Shown: positions 32,981 to 44,026, counted from the first letter of the stretch. The stretch: 64,000 bases of DNA from Clostridia bacterium (GCA_030625885.1 DAOUPZ010000003.1:1-64000); one strand, 5' to 3'. The notes: generated from the letters alone by a model not told the origin. Made by a program: numbers and translations.

Positions 32981-34066
32981 ATGGATAATGAACGCAAAAT
33001 TAAACATATTTTTGCTGCAGGAAATACGGGAAAGGGGTTTGTATCCTTCTTTGATGAATACTTATCTCGAGCAAGAAAAACTTTTATTATTAAAGGTGGA
33101 CCGGGAACAGGCAAATCAACACTTATGCGTAGTGTAGGAATGATAATGATAGAAAAAGGATATGATGTTGAATTTGTCCATTGTTCTTCTGATTGCAATT
33201 CCTTAGATGGAATCTATATTAATCAGTTAGATATTGCTATGGTGGATGGAACTTCTCCACATGTTGTAGAACCTCGTAATCCTGGCGTATGTGAAGAATA
33301 TATTAACTTAGGAGACTTATGGAATAGCGATAAACTAGAGGAACATAGTAATGAAATTAAAAAATTGACGGCACAAATCAGTCATTGTTTTCAATCGGCT
33401 TACAAGGAATTGGCTAAGGGGAAAGATTTACATGATCAGTTAGAAGCATATTACATTAAAGCTATGGATTTTGAAGCGCTGGATCAAAAAACGTATCAGT
33501 TAATTGAAAAAATCTTCGGTACTAAACCTCAGGTAAGGGATCTATTTGCTAGCGGCATAACACCTCAAGGTGCTGTTAATTATATGAATAACCTTACAGA
33601 AGACATGCAAAAACGCTATATTATCAAAGGGAGAGCGGGTACAGGAAAATCAACGTTATTAAAGAAAGTGGCTGAGGTTGCTATTGCCCGGGGGCTCGAT
33701 GTGGATCAATACCATTGCTCATTTGATCCAGACAGCTTGGATATGGTCATTATCCCATCTCTTAAAATTGCGCTTCTAGATGGAACAGCGCCTCATGTTA
33801 TTGATGTCGAGCGTGAAGGTGATGAAATTGTAAATGTGCTTGAATGTGTCGATATGAGTTGGATAGAGGCAAGCTGGGACAAAATGAGTGAAGTCGAAAA
33901 TTCTTATAGCCAGGCCGTAGCCCAGGGTATTGATTATATTAAGTCAGCTAAAACGCTCCATGATGACTTGGAGGGCTATTATCAAGCCGCTATGGATTTT
34001 ACAAAAATGGATGATATAAAAAATAAGGTATTAAAACATATTGGGAAATTTGAAAGTAAAATCTAA
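32981..34066 (+). CDS. PRK06851-type protein with two P-loop ATPase domains
   Basis: 361 residues made of two similar halves. Each has a Walker A motif (GGPGTGKST at 39-47; GRAGTGKST at 217-225), then a HCS(S/F)D segment (FVHCSSDCNSLDG and QYHCSFDPDSLDM) and a DGT(S/A)PHV segment. This internal duplication fits the PRK06851 family of Clostridia, function unknown. The HCS-D and DGT-PHV repeats may form the nucleotide or effector site. AGAGGAGG precedes the ATG; the gene is flanked by terminators, so it is monocistronic. Confidence 0.8.
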   Translation: MDNERKIKHIFAAGNTGKGFVSFFDEYLSRARKTFIIKGGPGTGKSTLMRSVGMIMIEKGYDVEFVHCSSDCNSLDGIYINQLDIAMVDGTSPHVVEPRNPGVCEEYINLGDLWNSDKLEEHSNEIKKLTAQISHCFQSAYKELAKGKDLHDQLEAYYIKAMDFEALDQKTYQLIEKIFGTKPQVRDLFASGITPQGAVNYMNNLTEDMQKRYIIKGRAGTGKSTLLKKVAEVAIARGLDVDQYHCSFDPDSLDMVIIPSLKIALLDGTAPHVIDVEREGDEIVNVLECVDMSWIEASWDKMSEVENSYSQAVAQGIDYIKSAKTLHDDLEGYYQAAMDFTKMDDIKNKVLKHIGKFESKI

Positions 34067-34090
34067 GAAGATTAATACTTTTTATCAGTA

Positions 34091-34134
34091 AATAAAGTAG
34101 GAATCCTAAAATTTTTAGGATTCCTACTTTATTT
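34091..34134 (+). terminator. Intrinsic terminator after the ATPase gene
   Basis: A long near-perfect stem: AAAGTAGGAATCCTAAAA with TTTTAGGATTCCTACTTT, bordered by A- and T-rich sequence, able to act on both strands. Confidence 0.8.
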
Positions 34135-34182
34135 ATATAGTACAATGCGTAATATCTTGATATCGAAAATCTGTTCGCTTTA

Positions 34183-34191
34183 TGTTATAAT
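34183..34191 (+). promoter_or_regulatory. Extended -10 promoter of uvrB
   Basis: TGTTATAAT (TGN-TATAAT) 27 bases before the uvrB ATG. No LexA-type box is obvious beside it. Confidence 0.5.
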
Positions 34192-34217
34192 AATCCTATC
34201 TAGAAAGAGGTGATTTA

Positions 34218-36197
34218 ATGGAATTTCAACTTGTTTCAGATTATAAACCGACTGGTGATCAGCCTCAGGCTATTGAAAAATTAGCAAGAAATGTTAATCA
34301 CAATGAAAAACATCAAACCTTATTAGGCGTTACAGGATCAGGAAAAACGTTTACAATGGCCAATATCATTCAACAGGTACAAAAACCGACTTTAATCATT
34401 GCACATAATAAAACGCTGGCTGGTCAATTATGCAATGAGTTTAGAGAATTTTTCCCGCATAATGCGGTAGAATATTTTGTGAGTTATTATGACTATTATC
34501 AGCCAGAAGCCTATCTGGCTCAGACCGACACTTATATTGAAAAAGATACATCCATTAATGATGAGATTGATAAACTACGTCACTCAGCAACCTGTTCTTT
34601 GGCAGAAAGACGTGATGTGATCATTGTTGCCAGTGTTTCTTGTATTTACGGTTTGGGTTCTCCGGAAGAATATATGAAACAGGTCCTATCTTTGAGAACG
34701 GGGCAAACGATAGTATGGGAATCTTTATTGCGAAAACTGGTTGATATTCATTACGATCGTAACGATATTAATTTTATCCGCGGTACATTTCGTGTCAGAG
34801 GCGATACCATAGAAATTTATCCTGCTTCATCAACGGATAAAGTGATTCGTATTGAAATGTTTGGTGATGAAATTGATCGCATGCTGGAAGTAGATGCTGT
34901 ATCAGGTCATATTATTGGCAAAAGAGAACATGTTGCAATCTATCCGGCCACTCACTTTATCACGTCACCTGAAAACTTAAAACGCGCTATTGGTGACATT
35001 GAAACTGAATTAGAGAAACAATTAAAAATTTTGAAGGCAGAAGATAAATTGCTCGAAGCCCAACGTTTGACACAACGTACTCATTATGATCTAGAAATGT
35101 TACAGGAGGTCGGTTTTTGTTCGGGAATAGAAAATTACTCCCGTCATTTAACGGGAAGAACAGCAGGAGAACCACCTTATACCTTAATTGATTATTTTCC
35201 GGATGACTTTTTACTCTTTATTGATGAATCACATGTAACCTTGCCACAAATTCGTGCGATGTATGGTGGCGATCGAGCCAGGAAGGATTCTTTGGTTAAT
35301 TTTGGTTTTCGCTTACCGTCCGCTTATGATAATCGCCCCTTTACTTTTGAAGAATTCGAAAAAAAAATTAACCAAACGATATATGTTTCTGCTACGCCTG
35401 GTCCTTACGAATTACAGCTTAGCACTCAAGTTGCACAACAAATTATTCGTCCTACTGGATTACTTGATCCGATAATAGAAGTACGTCCTATAAACGGACA
35501 AATTGACGATTTGATTGCGGAAATTCATCAACGTATTGAAAACAAGGAACGGGTTTTGATAACCACATTAACCAAAAAAATGGCAGAAGATCTGACGGAG
35601 TATTTAAAAGAAATTGGGATAAAAGTACGTTATCTTCATTCCGATATCCACACATTAGAGCGTCTTGAAATTATACGTGATTTACGATTGGGTGTTTTTG
35701 ATGTACTAGTAGGGATTAATTTATTAAGGGAAGGATTAGATATTCCAGAAGTTTCACTGGTAGCCATTTTAGATGCTGATAAGGAAGGCTTTTTGCGCTC
35801 CGAGCGTTCCTTGATCCAGAACATAGGCCGTGCTGCGCGAAATGTGCATGGGAAAGTTATTATGTATGCAGATGTGATAACGGATTCTATGAATAAAGCA
35901 ATTAAGGAAACGAATCGGCGGCGTCAAATTCAAATGACATACAACGAGAAATACAATATTACACCTCAAACCATTAAAAAAGCGGTTCCAGAATTGATAC
36001 GAGCTACAGAAATTGTTGCAGAAGAATCTGCTCCATATGACATTAAGACGACAGGTAAAAAGTTATCTAAAAAAGAGCAAGATAAGTTAATTCGAAAACT
36101 TGAAAAGGAAATGAAAGAAGCCGCTTCTCAGTTGGAGTTTGAAAAAGCAGCAGAATTACGTGATGCTATTATGGCGTTGAGGAAAGGGAAAGATTAG
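34218..36197 (+). CDS. uvrB: UvrABC excinuclease subunit B
   Basis: 659 residues, full length. Damage-verifying helicase-like subunit of nucleotide excision repair. Walker A GVTGSGKT at 37-44, the beta-hairpin [19 protein letters not shown], and helicase motifs ([29 protein letters not shown]) are present, with a C-terminal UVR domain ([20 protein letters not shown]) that contacts UvrC. AGAGGTG precedes the ATG. First gene of uvrB-uvrA-uvrC. Confidence 0.98.
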   Translation: MEFQLVSDYKPTGDQPQAIEKLARNVNHNEKHQTLLGVTGSGKTFTMANIIQQVQKPTLIIAHNKTLAGQLCNEFREFFPHNAVEYFVSYYDYYQPEAYLAQTDTYIEKDTSINDEIDKLRHSATCSLAERRDVIIVASVSCIYGLGSPEEYMKQVLSLRTGQTIVWESLLRKLVDIHYDRNDINFIRGTFRVRGDTIEIYPASSTDKVIRIEMFGDEIDRMLEVDAVSGHIIGKREHVAIYPATHFITSPENLKRAIGDIETELEKQLKILKAEDKLLEAQRLTQRTHYDLEMLQEVGFCSGIENYSRHLTGRTAGEPPYTLIDYFPDDFLLFIDESHVTLPQIRAMYGGDRARKDSLVNFGFRLPSAYDNRPFTFEEFEKKINQTIYVSATPGPYELQLSTQVAQQIIRPTGLLDPIIEVRPINGQIDDLIAEIHQRIENKERVLITTLTKKMAEDLTEYLKEIGIKVRYLHSDIHTLERLEIIRDLRLGVFDVLVGINLLREGLDIPEVSLVAILDADKEGFLRSERSLIQNIGRAARNVHGKVIMYADVITDSMNKAIKETNRRRQIQMTYNEKYNITPQTIKKAVPELIRATEIVAEESAPYDIKTTGKKLSKKEQDKLIRKLEKEMKEAASQLEFEKAAELRDAIMALRKGKD

Positions 36198-36270
36198 TTG
36201 ACAGTTAAAAGATTAAAAAAGCAGGTAGCAGGTAGGAAAAGATTAAAGATTAAAGATAAAGAATAATGTA
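36198..36270. repeat. Composite intergenic repeat between uvrB and uvrA
   Basis: Begins at the base after the uvrB stop: TTGACAGTTAAAAGATTAAA, then GCAGGTAGCAGGTAGGAAAAG, then three GATTAAA/GATAAAG units. It joins the GACAGTT motif seen at 32715 with the GCAGGTA motif seen at 13214 and 59837. Confidence 0.7.
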
Positions 36271-36311
36271 TAGTAAATGTTAAGTTTAAAGAAAGAATGA
36301 TGGAGGAAAGT

Positions 36312-39131
36312 ATGGGAAAAAATAAGATTGTTATTCGAGGCGCAAAACAACATAATTTAAAAAACATTGATTTAGAACTGCCGCGTGATCAACTCATTGT
36401 TTTTACAGGATTAAGCGGTTCAGGGAAATCATCCCTGGCGTTTGATACCATTTATGCTGAAGGACAGCGTCGTTATGTGGAGTCCCTTTCAGCATATGCA
36501 CGCCAATTTCTAGGCCAAATGGACAAACCTCATGTTGAATACATTGAAGGCCTTTCACCGGCTATTTCTATTGACCAGAAAACGACTAATCGCAACCCGC
36601 GCTCTACTGTGGGAACGGTAACAGAAATATACGATTATATGAGGCTGCTTTTTGCTCGTATTGGCAAACCCCATTGTCCTAAATGTGGGCGTCCAATTGC
36701 TAAACAAACCGTCCAACAAATTGTTGACCAATTAATGGCGTTAAATGAACAAACTAAGATTCAGATTATGAGTCCCATTATTCGTGGGAAAAAAGGTCAG
36801 CATAAAAAGGTTTTAGAGAACATTCAAAAAAAAGGATTCACCCGGGTAAGAATTGATGGCCATCAGTATGATTTATATGAAGAGATTGATCTTGAAAAAA
36901 ACATTAAACACACCATTGAAGTTATTGTAGACCGTATTGTGATCAAGCCTGGTATAGAGAAACGATTGGCTGATTCACTGGAAACATCATTTAAGTTGAG
37001 TGAAGGGATTACTTTAGTTGATGTGCTGGGTAGTAAAGAATTGATTTTTAGTCAGAATTTTGCATGTGTACATTGTGGAATTAGTTTCGAAGAGATAGAA
37101 CCACGGATGTTCTCTTTTAATAGTCCTTATGGTGCCTGTCCTGAATGTGATGGCTTAGGAATAATGATGAATATTGATGCGGATCTTGTTATTCCTGATG
37201 ATTCTTTATCTCTTAATGAAGGCGCTATTGCACCCTGGTCCAATAATCACGATGGCTATTTTTTTCGCTTTTTAGAAGGCCTGGCGGCGCACTATGGATT
37301 TAGTATGGATACACCGGTTACTGAGCTGTCATCCGATCATTTGCAAAAAATTCTCTATGGAACGGGTCATGAAAAAATATCAATGCAGTATAACCACAAA
37401 GGATTGGGTAAAAAAACATATGTTACCACTTTTGAAGGTGTGATTCCTAATCTACAGCGGCGACATCGCGAAACACAATCAGAATATATGCGGCGTGAAA
37501 TTGAAAAATATATGAGTACCAAACCCTGTCATTTATGTAAGGGGAAGCGACTCAAAAAAACCAGTTTGGCTGTTACGGTTAATGAGAACTCTATCTATGA
37601 TATTGCCCAATTGTCAATCAGTGACGCCAAAAAATTCTTTAACCATCTTGAACTATCTGAGCGAGAACAGTTTATTGCAGAACAGGTATTAAAGGAAATC
37701 AATGAACGTTTGTCATTCTTGGTTGATGTTGGATTAGAATATCTATCTCTTAATCGTGCAGCGGGGACGCTTTCAGGGGGAGAAGCACAGCGAATTCGCC
37801 TGGCGACTCAAATTGGTTCCAGTTTGGTGGGTGTATTATATATTCTAGATGAACCCAGTATTGGATTACACCAACGGGATAATCAGCGGCTTATCAGCAC
37901 ACTTAAGCATCTACGGGATCAGGGAAATACGCTCATTGTTGTGGAACATGATGAAGATACGATTCATGAAGCAGACTTTATTGTTGATATTGGGCCTGGG
38001 GCAGGTGTTCACGGTGGAGAAATTGTTACGGCTGGCTCTTTAGATGTGATAAAAAATAATGAAAATTCAATTACAGGTCAATATCTATGTGGTGTTAAAC
38101 AGATTCCAGTTCCTCAAAAGCGGCGTCCTTCAAATGGTAAAACGTTACAAATATTAGGGGCACGGGAACATAACTTAAAGAATATTCAGGTTGACATTCC
38201 CCTTGGAAATTTTGTGTGTATCACCGGTGTATCTGGTTCCGGCAAGAGTACACTTATCAATGATATCCTTTACAAAAAATTAGCACAGCAGTTAAACCGT
38301 GCTAAGGAAAAATCAGGTGCTCATGATGAGATTAAGGGGATAGAACATATTGATAAAATCATTAACATTGACCAGTCTCCCATTGGTCGTACGCCTCGCT
38401 CCAATCCTGCCACCTATACAAGTGTATTTGATGATATCCGTCAATTATTTGCGCAAACAGGGGAAGCCAAAATGAGGGGTTATAAACCAGGACGATTTAG
38501 CTTTAATGTCAAAGGCGGGCGTTGTGAAGCTTGCAGCGGAGATGGAATTATTAAAATCGAAATGCATTTTTTACCCGATGTTTATGTTCCTTGTGAAATA
38601 TGTAAAGGTAAGCGTTATAATCGTGAGACATTAGACGTTTTATATAAAGGGAAGAATATTTCTGATGTATTAAATATGATTGTCGATGAAGCATTAGAAT
38701 TTTTTGAGAATATTCCTAAAATAAAGCGCCGCCTGCAAACCTTGCATGACGTAGGCTTAGGTTATATGACTCTAGGACAATCCGCAACGACATTGTCCGG
38801 AGGAGAAGCTCAACGGATAAAACTGGCGACTGAATTAAGTAAACGCAGCACTGGGAGAACGCTGTATATTCTTGATGAGCCAACGACCGGGTTGCATATA
38901 GCAGATATTCAACAGTTATTAAACGTGCTTGATCGATTGACGGATGCTGGAAATACAGTTGTTGTTATTGAGCATAATTTAGATGTTATAAAAACGGCAG
39001 ATCATATTATTGATTTAGGACCTGAAGGTGGAGAAAAGGGCGGACAAATTATAGCGACAGGAACACCGGAGGAAGTCGTACAGGTCTCTGCCTCATATAC
39101 AGGACAATTTTTAAAATATTTACTGGATTAG
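36312..39131 (+). CDS. uvrA: UvrABC excinuclease subunit A
   Basis: 939 residues from ATG 36312 (GGAGGAAAG just upstream). Damage-sensing ABC ATPase with two nucleotide-binding domains: Walker [10 protein letters not shown] near the start and GVSGSGKST near 640, signatures [13 protein letters not shown] and [13 protein letters not shown]. Zinc-site cysteines lie in CVHCG/CPECDG, CHLCKG and [14 protein letters not shown]. Follows uvrB and overlaps its operon; uvrC starts 12 bases after. Confidence 0.98.
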   Translation: MGKNKIVIRGAKQHNLKNIDLELPRDQLIVFTGLSGSGKSSLAFDTIYAEGQRRYVESLSAYARQFLGQMDKPHVEYIEGLSPAISIDQKTTNRNPRSTVGTVTEIYDYMRLLFARIGKPHCPKCGRPIAKQTVQQIVDQLMALNEQTKIQIMSPIIRGKKGQHKKVLENIQKKGFTRVRIDGHQYDLYEEIDLEKNIKHTIEVIVDRIVIKPGIEKRLADSLETSFKLSEGITLVDVLGSKELIFSQNFACVHCGISFEEIEPRMFSFNSPYGACPECDGLGIMMNIDADLVIPDDSLSLNEGAIAPWSNNHDGYFFRFLEGLAAHYGFSMDTPVTELSSDHLQKILYGTGHEKISMQYNHKGLGKKTYVTTFEGVIPNLQRRHRETQSEYMRREIEKYMSTKPCHLCKGKRLKKTSLAVTVNENSIYDIAQLSISDAKKFFNHLELSEREQFIAEQVLKEINERLSFLVDVGLEYLSLNRAAGTLSGGEAQRIRLATQIGSSLVGVLYILDEPSIGLHQRDNQRLISTLKHLRDQGNTLIVVEHDEDTIHEADFIVDIGPGAGVHGGEIVTAGSLDVIKNNENSITGQYLCGVKQIPVPQKRRPSNGKTLQILGAREHNLKNIQVDIPLGNFVCITGVSGSGKSTLINDILYKKLAQQLNRAKEKSGAHDEIKGIEHIDKIINIDQSPIGRTPRSNPATYTSVFDDIRQLFAQTGEAKMRGYKPGRFSFNVKGGRCEACSGDGIIKIEMHFLPDVYVPCEICKGKRYNRETLDVLYKGKNISDVLNMIVDEALEFFENIPKIKRRLQTLHDVGLGYMTLGQSATTLSGGEAQRIKLATELSKRSTGRTLYILDEPTTGLHIADIQQLLNVLDRLTDAGNTVVVIEHNLDVIKTADHIIDLGPEGGEKGGQIIATGTPEEVVQVSASYTGQFLKYLLD

Positions 39132-39143
39132 AAAGGTGATATT

Positions 39144-40991
39144 ATGGCGTTAACGGAAAAATTATCATTGCTTCCAACTCAACCCGGTGTCTATATCATG
39201 AAAAACAGAGATGACCAGATCATTTATATTGGGAAAGCGGTTTCTCTGAAAAACCGAGTTCGTTCATACTTTAATCAGTCCGGTCAAAAACATCCCAAAG
39301 TAAAAGCGATGGTACAGCATATTGCCGACTTTGAATATATTATTACGGATTCTGAACTGGAAGCACTTATTTTGGAATGTAATTTAATTAAAAAGCATCG
39401 CCCAAAATATAATATTCTCCTTAAGGATGACAAGCATTATCCCTACTTGAAAATAACGCTTCAAGAGGACTTTCCCCGCATCATAATCTGTCGAGAGGTT
39501 AAAAAAGATGGGGGTAAATATTTTGGCCCTTATACGAATACCAGTGCTGTATATGAAACATTGCGAATTATCAAAAAAATATTTCCTCTGCGTCAATGCA
39601 GAAATACAAAACTAATGAAAAATAAGCCCTGTCTCAATTATCATATCAAGCAATGCAGTGCACCTTGTGGCGGGCACATATCGAAGGAAGAATATAGGGA
39701 AATTATTAAACAAGTTATTCTATTCCTGGAAGGCAGACAGGAGCAGGTTATCAAAGATTTACAAAAAGAAATGGTTCTAGCATCAGAAAACTTGCAATTT
39801 GAAAAAGCAGCTATATTACGAGATAAGATTAAAGCGATTGAAAAGGTAGTAGAAAAACAGAAAATGATTAATGCTGCTTTGGAGGATCAGGATGTTATTG
39901 CTTTTGCGAAGGATAATCATACCGCTTGCGTTCAGACTTTTTTTATTAGAGGCGGCAAATTAATAGGACGGGAGCATTTTTTACTGAATGGAACAGATGA
40001 TATTGAAGACAGCGAAATACTGACCGCATTTATCAAGCAATTTTACATGAATCAGGATTTTGTACCTCGGCAAATATTACTTCAACATGAAATTGATGAA
40101 GTCAAGATCATTGAAAGTTGGCTTCATTCTAAACGAGGTCAGAAGGTCTATATTAAAGTACCGAAAAAGGGCGAAAAACATCAACTGGTAGATTTGGTAG
40201 CCAAAAACGCTGAGGAAGCGTTAAAAGAGCTAAAATTTAAAGTCCAGGCAACAAAAGAAAAGGAAAAGAGAAAAATTGAAGGATGGGAAGGGTTAAGAGA
40301 ACGATTGCATTTAGATTTACTTACCCGCATTGAAGCGTATGATGTTTCAAATGTCCAAGGGGCTTATACGGTTGCCTCTATGGTTGTTTTTACAGAGGGT
40401 GAATTCCAAAAATCCCATTATCGACGTTTTAAAATAAAAACGATCTCAGGCCAGAACGATGTTGCGGCGATCTACGAAGTCATTTCCCGTCGCTTTAAGC
40501 GGGGATTGCAAACACAGGCAGATGATGAGAAGCAAGATGAAAGCTTTGCGAGTTTTCCCGATCTTATACTCATAGATGGCGGTAAAGGACAGGTTCATAG
40601 TGCCCAAAAAGCCTTAGCAGAACTAGGTATTATTATTCCTGTATGTGGTATGGTTAAGAATGAAAAACATCAAACAAGGGGATTGCTGATACATGATCAA
40701 GAATTAATTCTTCCAACGCATAACGAGACTTTTAAACTGATTACTCGCATTCAAGATGAAGCACATCGTTTTGCAATTTCTTATCAACAGACCCTTCATA
40801 AAAAGGGAACATTTTCTTCAATACTAGATGAAATTCCCGGTATTGGTCCTAAACGGCGCCAGGCTTTATTAAGCCATTTTAAATCCATTACAGAGATTAA
40901 AGAGGCGTCTATTGAAACACTTCAAAATGCGCCGCAAATGAATCAAAAGAGTGCACAACAGGTTTATAATTACTTTCGCAGGGGAAACTAA
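39144..40991 (+). CDS. uvrC: UvrABC excinuclease subunit C
   Basis: 615 residues. Dual-incision nuclease: N-terminal GIY-YIG domain (PGVYIMKNRDDQIIYIGKA), a central UVR motif (LQKEMVLASENLQFEKAAIL), an RNase H-like endonuclease (RIEAYDVSN ... LILIDGGKGQVH) and C-terminal helix-hairpin-helix repeats (LDEIPGIGPKRRQALLSHF). Full length. A terminator stem begins inside the last codons. Confidence 0.98.
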   Translation: MALTEKLSLLPTQPGVYIMKNRDDQIIYIGKAVSLKNRVRSYFNQSGQKHPKVKAMVQHIADFEYIITDSELEALILECNLIKKHRPKYNILLKDDKHYPYLKITLQEDFPRIIICREVKKDGGKYFGPYTNTSAVYETLRIIKKIFPLRQCRNTKLMKNKPCLNYHIKQCSAPCGGHISKEEYREIIKQVILFLEGRQEQVIKDLQKEMVLASENLQFEKAAILRDKIKAIEKVVEKQKMINAALEDQDVIAFAKDNHTACVQTFFIRGGKLIGREHFLLNGTDDIEDSEILTAFIKQFYMNQDFVPRQILLQHEIDEVKIIESWLHSKRGQKVYIKVPKKGEKHQLVDLVAKNAEEALKELKFKVQATKEKEKRKIEGWEGLRERLHLDLLTRIEAYDVSNVQGAYTVASMVVFTEGEFQKSHYRRFKIKTISGQNDVAAIYEVISRRFKRGLQTQADDEKQDESFASFPDLILIDGGKGQVHSAQKALAELGIIIPVCGMVKNEKHQTRGLLIHDQELILPTHNETFKLITRIQDEAHRFAISYQQTLHKKGTFSSILDEIPGIGPKRRQALLSHFKSITEIKEASIETLQNAPQMNQKSAQQVYNYFRRGN

Positions 40992-41025
40992 CCATAAATA
41001 TTGGGAAGTTTCCCCTTGCTTTTTG
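40981..41025 (+). terminator. Intrinsic terminator overlapping the uvrC 3' end
   Basis: GGGGAAACT (40981-40989, including the last sense codons) pairs with AGTTTCCCC (41007-41015), followed by TTGCTTTTTG. Confidence 0.65.
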
Positions 41026-41145
41026 CAGGATTTTACTAAAAAAAGATAAATATATATGTTAATCTGTAATATGAAAATTGTTTTTATGGTAGAATGTAAA
41101 ATATACTTATAAAGTAAGGATAATACTTGCAATGGAGGTATCTTG

Positions 41146-41904
41146 ATGTCTAATAATGAACAGGGAATGCAGTCCTTATTAAACGAAATTGATTTGACGA
41201 AAACACCTCAGCATGTGGCTATTATTATGGATGGTAATGGACGCTGGGCCAAAAAGAAGGGGCTGCCACGGATAGCGGGTCATCATGCCGGTGTAAAATC
41301 ATTAAAAAAGATTGTTATGGCTTGCAAGGACTTAAATATTAAATATCTCACCGTTTATGCATTTTCAACAGAAAATTGGAAACGTCCTCAGGAAGAGGTT
41401 TCCCATCTTATGAAGCTTTTAGTGGATGCACTAAGGAAAGAAATTAAAGAACTTCACGAGAATAAAGTTAGAATTAAAGCAATTGGTCGATTGGAATATC
41501 TTCCGGAAGCATCCCAAAAAGCAATAAAAGAAGCAGAAATATTAACAAAAGATAATGATGCGCTTACACTGATAGCTGCGTTAAATTATGGCGGGCGGGC
41601 AGAAATTGTAGATGCCGTAAAAAAAATGTTACCTGATTTTCAAACGGGTAAAGTGAATATAAATAACTTGGATGAAACAATTTTCAGCCAATATCTATAC
41701 GATACTGAAATTCCTGATCCGGATTTGGTCATCCGAACTGCTGGCGAATCTCGCATCAGTAATTTCTTACTTTGGCAGATTGCATATAGTGAATTTTACA
41801 TCACACCAGTGTTATGGCCAACCTTTGATAAAAACCATTTAGTTGAAGCAATCCATAATTATCAAAAACGCGAACGCCGTTTTGGCGGAATAAATAATAA
41901 ATAA
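41146..41904 (+). CDS. uppS: Isoprenyl transferase (undecaprenyl diphosphate synthase)
   Basis: 252 residues from ATG 41146 behind GGAGG. Cis-prenyltransferase that extends farnesyl diphosphate to the C55 carrier for wall synthesis. The catalytic Asp sits in IIMDGNGRWAKKKGLPR, followed by GHHAGVKSLKKIV and the C-terminal DLVIRTAGESRISNFLLWQ. First gene of uppS-cdsA-dxr-rseP-ispG-proS, an order common in Bacillota. Confidence 0.96.
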   Translation: MSNNEQGMQSLLNEIDLTKTPQHVAIIMDGNGRWAKKKGLPRIAGHHAGVKSLKKIVMACKDLNIKYLTVYAFSTENWKRPQEEVSHLMKLLVDALRKEIKELHENKVRIKAIGRLEYLPEASQKAIKEAEILTKDNDALTLIAALNYGGRAEIVDAVKKMLPDFQTGKVNINNLDETIFSQYLYDTEIPDPDLVIRTAGESRISNFLLWQIAYSEFYITPVLWPTFDKNHLVEAIHNYQKRERRFGGINNK

Positions 41905-41913
41905 GGTGATGAC

Positions 41914-42702
41914 ATGCTTTCTAAGAGAATTATTTCAGCAATTATCGGAATACCTTTGGTTATTTTTATCATTATCAGTGGGGGGTATCCGTTCTTAACA
42001 GTAGTGGGACTGGTTATTATTTTAGGTATGAGAGAATATTATCAAATGATGAACCATGCCGGTCTTTATCCGGAGCGCAAATTGGGTTATGTAATTACGT
42101 TATTGGTTTTTTTATCTTTTATTGTGATAGAGGGTAAATTTATTCATATTACTTTAACATTTGTCATTCTCATTTCGTTACTTATTCCTATTTTTCAATA
42201 TCGTAATCATACGTTTATTGATGGGATTATTACGCTTTTTGGCACTTTATACATTGGATGGTTATTGGGTCATATTGTACTTATGCATTATTTGCCTCAA
42301 GGTTCCTTCTATATTCTCCTATCCTTATTTGTTACTTGGATTATAGATAGTGGTGCCTACTTTGCAGGCAGTTATCTGGGTAAACATAAATTATGTCCTC
42401 ATATCAGTCCTAAAAAAACCATTGAAGGCGCTTTTGGCGGATTCCTTGCGGGTGTTATAAGCACAGTAGGGTTCGGAACATTTTGGCTGAAATTGCCCTT
42501 GGAACATATGATTCTCATGGGCTCAATCGTGGGTATAATAGCGCAGTTAGGTGATTTAGCTGAATCAGCTTTAAAACGTTATGCTGATATAAAAGACTCT
42601 GGAAATATCATTCCCGGACACGGGGGGATTTTAGATCGTGTTGACAGTATCCTTTTTGTTATTCCAACAGTCTATTATTATCTCAAATATTTTGTGTTAT
42701 AA
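41914..42702 (+). CDS. cdsA: Phosphatidate cytidylyltransferase
   Basis: 262 residues with about seven membrane helices and the CDP-diglyceride synthase signature near the C-terminus (ISPKKTIEGAFGGF, then GDLAESALKRYADIKDSG and IIPGHGGILDRVDS). Makes CDP-diacylglycerol from phosphatidate and CTP for phospholipid synthesis; the cardiolipin synthase at 53157 uses its downstream products. Nine bases after uppS. Confidence 0.95.
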   Translation: MLSKRIISAIIGIPLVIFIIISGGYPFLTVVGLVIILGMREYYQMMNHAGLYPERKLGYVITLLVFLSFIVIEGKFIHITLTFVILISLLIPIFQYRNHTFIDGIITLFGTLYIGWLLGHIVLMHYLPQGSFYILLSLFVTWIIDSGAYFAGSYLGKHKLCPHISPKKTIEGAFGGFLAGVISTVGFGTFWLKLPLEHMILMGSIVGIIAQLGDLAESALKRYADIKDSGNIIPGHGGILDRVDSILFVIPTVYYYLKYFVL

Positions 42703-42724
42703 TGAATTAATATAATAAAGTTAC

Positions 42725-42833
42725 AGTTATCAGTTCTCGGGAAAAGAATAGAAAATCTTCTACCTTCAACGAAAATAAACATCAAAGCATTAGCTTAGCT
42801 TATTTAGTTAGCTTTTTGCTGAGAACTGACAAC
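42725..42833. repeat. Imperfect inverted repeat between cdsA and dxr
   Basis: GTTATCAGTTCTC (42726-42738) and GAGAACTGACAAC (42821-42833) are 13-bp arms with one mismatch around an 82-base centre holding AGCTTAGCTTATTTAGTTAGC. Both arms are followed or preceded by CGGGAA. It resembles a small mobile or REP-type element inserted between otherwise tightly packed genes. Confidence 0.55.
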
Positions 42834-42863
42834 CGGGAACCGAAAAATAAAAGGGTGACGAAT

Positions 42864-44021
42864 ATGAAAAAAATATCTATTTTAGGTTCAACAGGATCCA
42901 TCGGTGTACAAACACTTCAGGTTGTTGAAGCATTTCCCCAAGAATTTGAAGTTGTTGCACTGGCTACATATAATGAAATAGAAATTCTACAAGAACAAAT
43001 TAAAAAATTCCAACCACTTTATGTTTCAGTTGGTAATGCGCAATTCGCTCAAGCATTACAGGCTAAGTGTCCAGACTTTAAAGGGGACATTATCTGGGGG
43101 CAAGAGGGACTGAGCCAAATTGCTACTGCGCCTGAAGCAGAGATTGTTGTGACTGCTGTAAGTGGTGCTATAGGATTAGTTCCTACATGGAAAGCGATTG
43201 AAGCTGGAAAAGATATTGCTTTAGCAAATAAAGAAACACTCGTAGCCGCTGGAGAGCTGGTAATGGACTGGGCGAGACAAAACCATGTTCGTATTTTGCC
43301 AGTGGATAGTGAGCATAGTGCTATTTTCCAATGCTTGCAAGGTAATCGTATACAGGATGTAGAGCGTATTATTCTAACAGCATCCGGCGGCCCTTTTAGA
43401 ACCTGGTCAAAAGAAACACTTCATCACATTACGCCTAAAGAGGCTTTGAAACATCCACGTTGGACTATGGGGCCAAAAATCACGATTGATTCAGCGACTT
43501 TAATGAATAAGGGGTTAGAAGTTATTGAAGCACGTTGGCTTTTTGACGTGAATTTTGATCAAATTGATGTTTTGGTACATCCCCAAAGTACCATTCATTC
43601 TATGGTAGAATACCAAGATGGTTCAGTAATGGCTCAGCTAGGCATTCCGGATATGCGTATTCCCATTCAGTATGCTTTAACTTATCCACAGCGCTGGCAA
43701 AACCACCTGCCCAAACTTGATTTATCAAAATTAGGGCAGCTTACCTTCGAAAAGCCAAACTTTGGTAAATTTCCTTGCTTAAAATATGCCTTCGACGCAG
43801 GAAAACAGGGGGGTACACTTCCTGCTGTTATGAATGCGGCTAATGAAATAGCAGTGCACGCTTTCCTTGAAGAAAAGGTGGGTTTTACAAAGATTGCTGA
43901 AATTATCTCTAAAACAATGGAGCAGCATAGCTACATAACAAATCCAGTTTTAGAACAAATTTTAGAAGCGGATCAATGGGCAAGAAGGTATGCTCAAAAT
44001 TTATTAGAAAAGGAAGGATAA
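42864..44021 (+). CDS. dxr: 1-deoxy-D-xylulose 5-phosphate reductoisomerase
   Basis: 385 residues from ATG 42864 (AAGGGTG site); the longer frame upstream is repeat sequence. Second enzyme of the DXP isoprenoid pathway. NADPH site GSTGSIGVQTLQ, ANKETLVAAGELV, metal/substrate residues in PVDSEHSAIFQ, and the TASGGPFR and HPRWTMGPKITIDSATL segments are intact. ispG, a later enzyme, lies two genes on. Confidence 0.97.
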   Translation: MKKISILGSTGSIGVQTLQVVEAFPQEFEVVALATYNEIEILQEQIKKFQPLYVSVGNAQFAQALQAKCPDFKGDIIWGQEGLSQIATAPEAEIVVTAVSGAIGLVPTWKAIEAGKDIALANKETLVAAGELVMDWARQNHVRILPVDSEHSAIFQCLQGNRIQDVERIILTASGGPFRTWSKETLHHITPKEALKHPRWTMGPKITIDSATLMNKGLEVIEARWLFDVNFDQIDVLVHPQSTIHSMVEYQDGSVMAQLGIPDMRIPIQYALTYPQRWQNHLPKLDLSKLGQLTFEKPNFGKFPCLKYAFDAGKQGGTLPAVMNAANEIAVHAFLEEKVGFTKIAEIISKTMEQHSYITNPVLEQILEADQWARRYAQNLLEKEG

Positions 44022-44026
44022 TCAAT

